A stretch of 64,000 bases of DNA, taken from NCBI RefSeq assembly GCF_014596945.1, contig NZ_JACVXB010000007.1:125171-189170 (forward strand), read 5' to 3'. The position numbers and the translations under genes are program-made. The notes beneath the pieces are model-generated. The model was not told the origin of the DNA. It searched no databases and saw only the letters and a list, made by a program, of their open reading frames with translations. Below, piece after piece: positions 61,881-64,000 of this stretch. Source of the DNA: Aestuariibaculum sediminum. GTDB lineage: Bacteria; Bacteroidota; Bacteroidia; Flavobacteriales; Flavobacteriaceae. Every line of letters starts with the position of its first letter. Positions within the stretch are counted from its first letter, which is position 1.

Positions 61881-62108
61881 ATGAACGGTAAACAGCTATA
61901 CAACTTTTATATTTCTAAAAGAAATTTCACAGGAGGCACAGAAGACACTTATGCTCAATACCTAACAACTTTATATTTTCATGTCAGCTACCAACTGTTT
62001 CCCTTACTGGAAAAAGCAGATGAGCTAAGCAAAAAACTACATATAATAGAGCATGATGACGATTTTTATCATGACAGCTATTCCACTAATGACATCCTGT
62101 TTATATAA
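61881..62108 (+). CDS. Small hypothetical protein, divergent from hsdM
   Basis: 75 residues (MNGKQLYNFYISKRNFTGG, then helices YAQYLTTLYFHVSYQLFPLLEKADELSKKL and an acidic/His tail). No family. It shares the promoter region with hsdM and ends 76 bases before the stop of int. It could be a small regulator or antirestriction-type protein; the coding call rests on composition and position only. Confidence 0.45.
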   Translation: MNGKQLYNFYISKRNFTGGTEDTYAQYLTTLYFHVSYQLFPLLEKADELSKKLHIIEHDDDFYHDSYSTNDILFI

Positions 62109-62184
62109 TAAAAAAATACTATTGAAATTCAACCTTTTTTAGCCAACATTCCACAGCAAATAAACAGCCAAAACAAAAATGAAA

Positions 62185-63405
62185 CTAACCTACATTCGTT
62201 TTACCCTCCAACTTATTATGTAAATTTTCCATATCCTCACCTATTTTAGTTTCCACAACCCTTGCATAAATCTGTGTAGTGGACAACTTGGTATGCCCTA
62301 ATAACTTTGAAACAGTTTCAATGGGTACGCCATTAGAAAGTGTTACTGTTGTGGCAAAGGTATGTCTGGCGACATGAAACGTTAAATTCTTTTTAATTCC
62401 ACAAACATCTGCAATCTCTTTCAAATAAGAATTTAGTTTTTGATTTGAAATATTTGGAAAAATTGTTTGTTTTCCAAAAGTCTGAGGATGGCACTCATAC
62501 TTTTTAATTATTTCAATGGATTTATTCAATAAAGGTATTTTAATAGGAACTTTCGTTTTTTCTCTTTGAGAATGAATCCACAATTTCCCATCAATTCCCA
62601 AACAAATATGATCTTTAGATAATTTCATTACATCTCCATAAGATAAGCCAGTATAACATGCAAAAACAAAAAGGTCCTTTATCAAATCAAGTCTAGGAAT
62701 AAATAATGATTTTTTCTCAATTGCCTCCAGTTCACCTGCGTTTAAAAAGGCTCGCTCTTTCTTCTCATATTTAATGGCAAATTTTATAAACGGATCCTTA
62801 ACAATCCATTCCATTTTATAAGCCAATGTTATCATTTTTCTAAGCCTTTCAAGATGCTTCATTACAGTATTTCCTCCCATTTGAGGATACCCTCTTAAGA
62901 ACCTCTCAAAATCAATTATAAATTGATAGTTCAATTCCGTTAAATAAATATCATCTGTTTTTCTTTTTTGCTTTAAAAACCATGACAAATATTTATGAGT
63001 CGTATAATAATTCTTTTGAGTTCCCCAACGTAAAGTTGATTTCATATGCGTATTATGGTACTCTATAATATCAGACAGAAGATAATTCTCATTATCAACT
63101 CCTAAATAATTATTCTTAATCAAACTCGCAGAAACTAATTTCTTATCCCTACTTAAATCTTGATAAATACTAAATAATTGACCATTTACGCTCTTAAGGA
63201 AATTATTGACTAGTTTAGCCTCCTCACTCAATCCTTTAAATTTACATTTCTTTGAATCCCAATTGGTAACATTAATTCTTTTTTTCAGGGATAATTCTGC
63301 TCGCTTTCCATTAACCGTGATTCGAGCATAAAGAGGTGCTTCCCCATTTTTAACATTGGCAAGTTTTAACCAAAATAGGACACCGAAAGTACTAGAAGTT
63401 TTCAT
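62185..63405 (-). CDS. int: Tyrosine integrase of the island
   Basis: 406 residues. Arm-binding domain (1-85, FGVLFWLKLANVKNGEAPLYARITVNGKRAELSL), SAM-like core-binding domain (about 105-205) and catalytic domain with H344-x-x-R347 (HVARHTFAT), H371 (LLGHTKLSTT) and nucleophile Y380. The first catalytic arginine is replaced: TGLSYGDV has Ser255 where TGLR is usual, as known for IntDOT-type Bacteroidota integrases. It lies next to tRNA-Pro and its start faces the att site, so it is well placed to catalyse integration at the tRNA 3' end. Confidence 0.95.
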   Translation of the reverse strand: MKTSSTFGVLFWLKLANVKNGEAPLYARITVNGKRAELSLKKRINVTNWDSKKCKFKGLSEEAKLVNNFLKSVNGQLFSIYQDLSRDKKLVSASLIKNNYLGVDNENYLLSDIIEYHNTHMKSTLRWGTQKNYYTTHKYLSWFLKQKRKTDDIYLTELNYQFIIDFERFLRGYPQMGGNTVMKHLERLRKMITLAYKMEWIVKDPFIKFAIKYEKKERAFLNAGELEAIEKKSLFIPRLDLIKDLFVFACYTGLSYGDVMKLSKDHICLGIDGKLWIHSQREKTKVPIKIPLLNKSIEIIKKYECHPQTFGKQTIFPNISNQKLNSYLKEIADVCGIKKNLTFHVARHTFATTVTLSNGVPIETVSKLLGHTKLSTTQIYARVVETKIGEDMENLHNKLEGKTNVG

Positions 63406-63457
63406 ACACTTTTGCTTTAAAATTGAACATTAAAAACAAAAGTCAAATCAAAATCTC

Positions 63458-63504
63458 AGTTACCTATTTTGTCATCATACAGGAGGTAACCGAATAGGTA
63501 ACTT
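63458..63504. repeat. Right sub-terminal AGGTAAC cluster, putative integrase arm sites
   Basis: 63484-63504 is identical to the left-end repeat 28771-28791. A further inverted copy AGTTACCTA lies at 63458-63466. Three AGGTAAC heptamers in all, upstream of the int gene, so they may also regulate it. Confidence 0.7.
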
Positions 63505-63603
63505 ATTTAAATGGACTGTATGACGGTAATAAACAACCTATAATTAACACAAGTTACTTAAAATCATACGATTACACAAAGTTTATCACTTATTATATTC
63601 CTT

Positions 63604-63683
<80 letters not shown>

Positions 63684-63743
63684 AATTCTAATTTTGCCCA
63701 AAGAAAATATTTTTTATCAAATATTAAAAGAATAAAATAAAAA

Positions 63744-63764
63744 AACCGAGGAATCTCCTCGGTT
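63744..63764 (-). terminator. Terminator of trxB
   Basis: AACCGAGG - AATCT - CCTCGGTT hairpin followed on the minus strand by a T-run. It lies 33 bases after the trxB stop. Confidence 0.88.
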
Positions 63765-63796
63765 ATAATAAAAATTCTCAATCTATTTTGAACTTT

Positions 63797-64000
<204 letters not shown>

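Overview
The window comes from a low-GC marine-type member of the Bacteroidota, most likely a Flavobacteriaceae. The evidence is a SusC/SusD pair, a type 9 secretion (Por) sorting domain on a secreted lyase, TAnnTTTG-type -7 boxes, weak Shine-Dalgarno sequences, and integrase and BtgA/MobB mobilisation proteins of Bacteroidota type. LAYOUT. (1) 1-5.6 kb is ordinary chromosome: the end of lptB, an AIM24 protein, a DUF4442 protein, a DUF4870 membrane protein, and a PadR-PspC-GIN (envelope stress type) cluster with a perfect 16-bp palindrome upstream. (2) 5.6-17.9 kb is a peptidoglycan amino-sugar locus on the minus strand: susC-susD, a sodium/solute symporter, murQ, a GH3 NagZ-like hexosaminidase and a NamZ-type exo-muramidase, preceded by a NagX-like acyltransferase and a divergent DeoR-type regulator. 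A 14-bp site (TGCATAATTTTGCA) occurs both upstream of susC and between nagX and deoR, which suggests one regulon. No MurNAc kinase is present in the window. (3) 17.9-20.6 kb holds two YceI proteins flanking an outer-membrane porin. (4) 20.6-28.4 kb is a loosely packed accessory stretch: a CBM9-like protein, three 153-bp structured repeats, two decayed secreted-protein genes (a zincin remnant and a CBM14-like chitin-binding remnant), an exported unknown, and a PL11 rhamnogalacturonan lyase with a T9SS tail. (5) 28,693-63,622 is a 34.9-kb integrative mobilizable element inserted in the 3' end of tRNA-Pro(GGG). It is bounded by a perfect 19-bp direct repeat and has matching 21-bp sub-terminal repeats that look like integrase arm sites. 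It carries a tyrosine integrase; a relaxase, its BtgA partner and a coupling protein, but no mating-pair genes; ssb and radC-like genes; and a dense defence cargo. (6) After the tRNA the chromosome resumes with the end of trxB. HOW THE ISLAND CARGO IS ARRANGED. From left to right: a set of single-gene units separated by related, attC-like spacers (AbiGi-like, PIN, a PD-(D/E)XK-like protein, a coiled-coil membrane protein, GNAT); a three-gene operon of a ThsB-like TIR, a four-TM tandem SLATT protein and a second TIR; a HEPN protein followed by an A-B-A-B array of small paralogues; the mobilisation block; an AbiE toxin-antitoxin pair; a 791-aa Mrr-like/nSTAND protein and a PD-(D/E)XK nuclease; and a type I restriction-modification operon whose hsdS and hsdR are separated by four unrelated genes. 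The TIR-SLATT-TIR operon is the best candidate for a little-described system, followed by the HEPN-linked A-B array and the inserted genes of the hsd operon. All assignments come from reading sequence motifs; no database searches or structure predictions were run.
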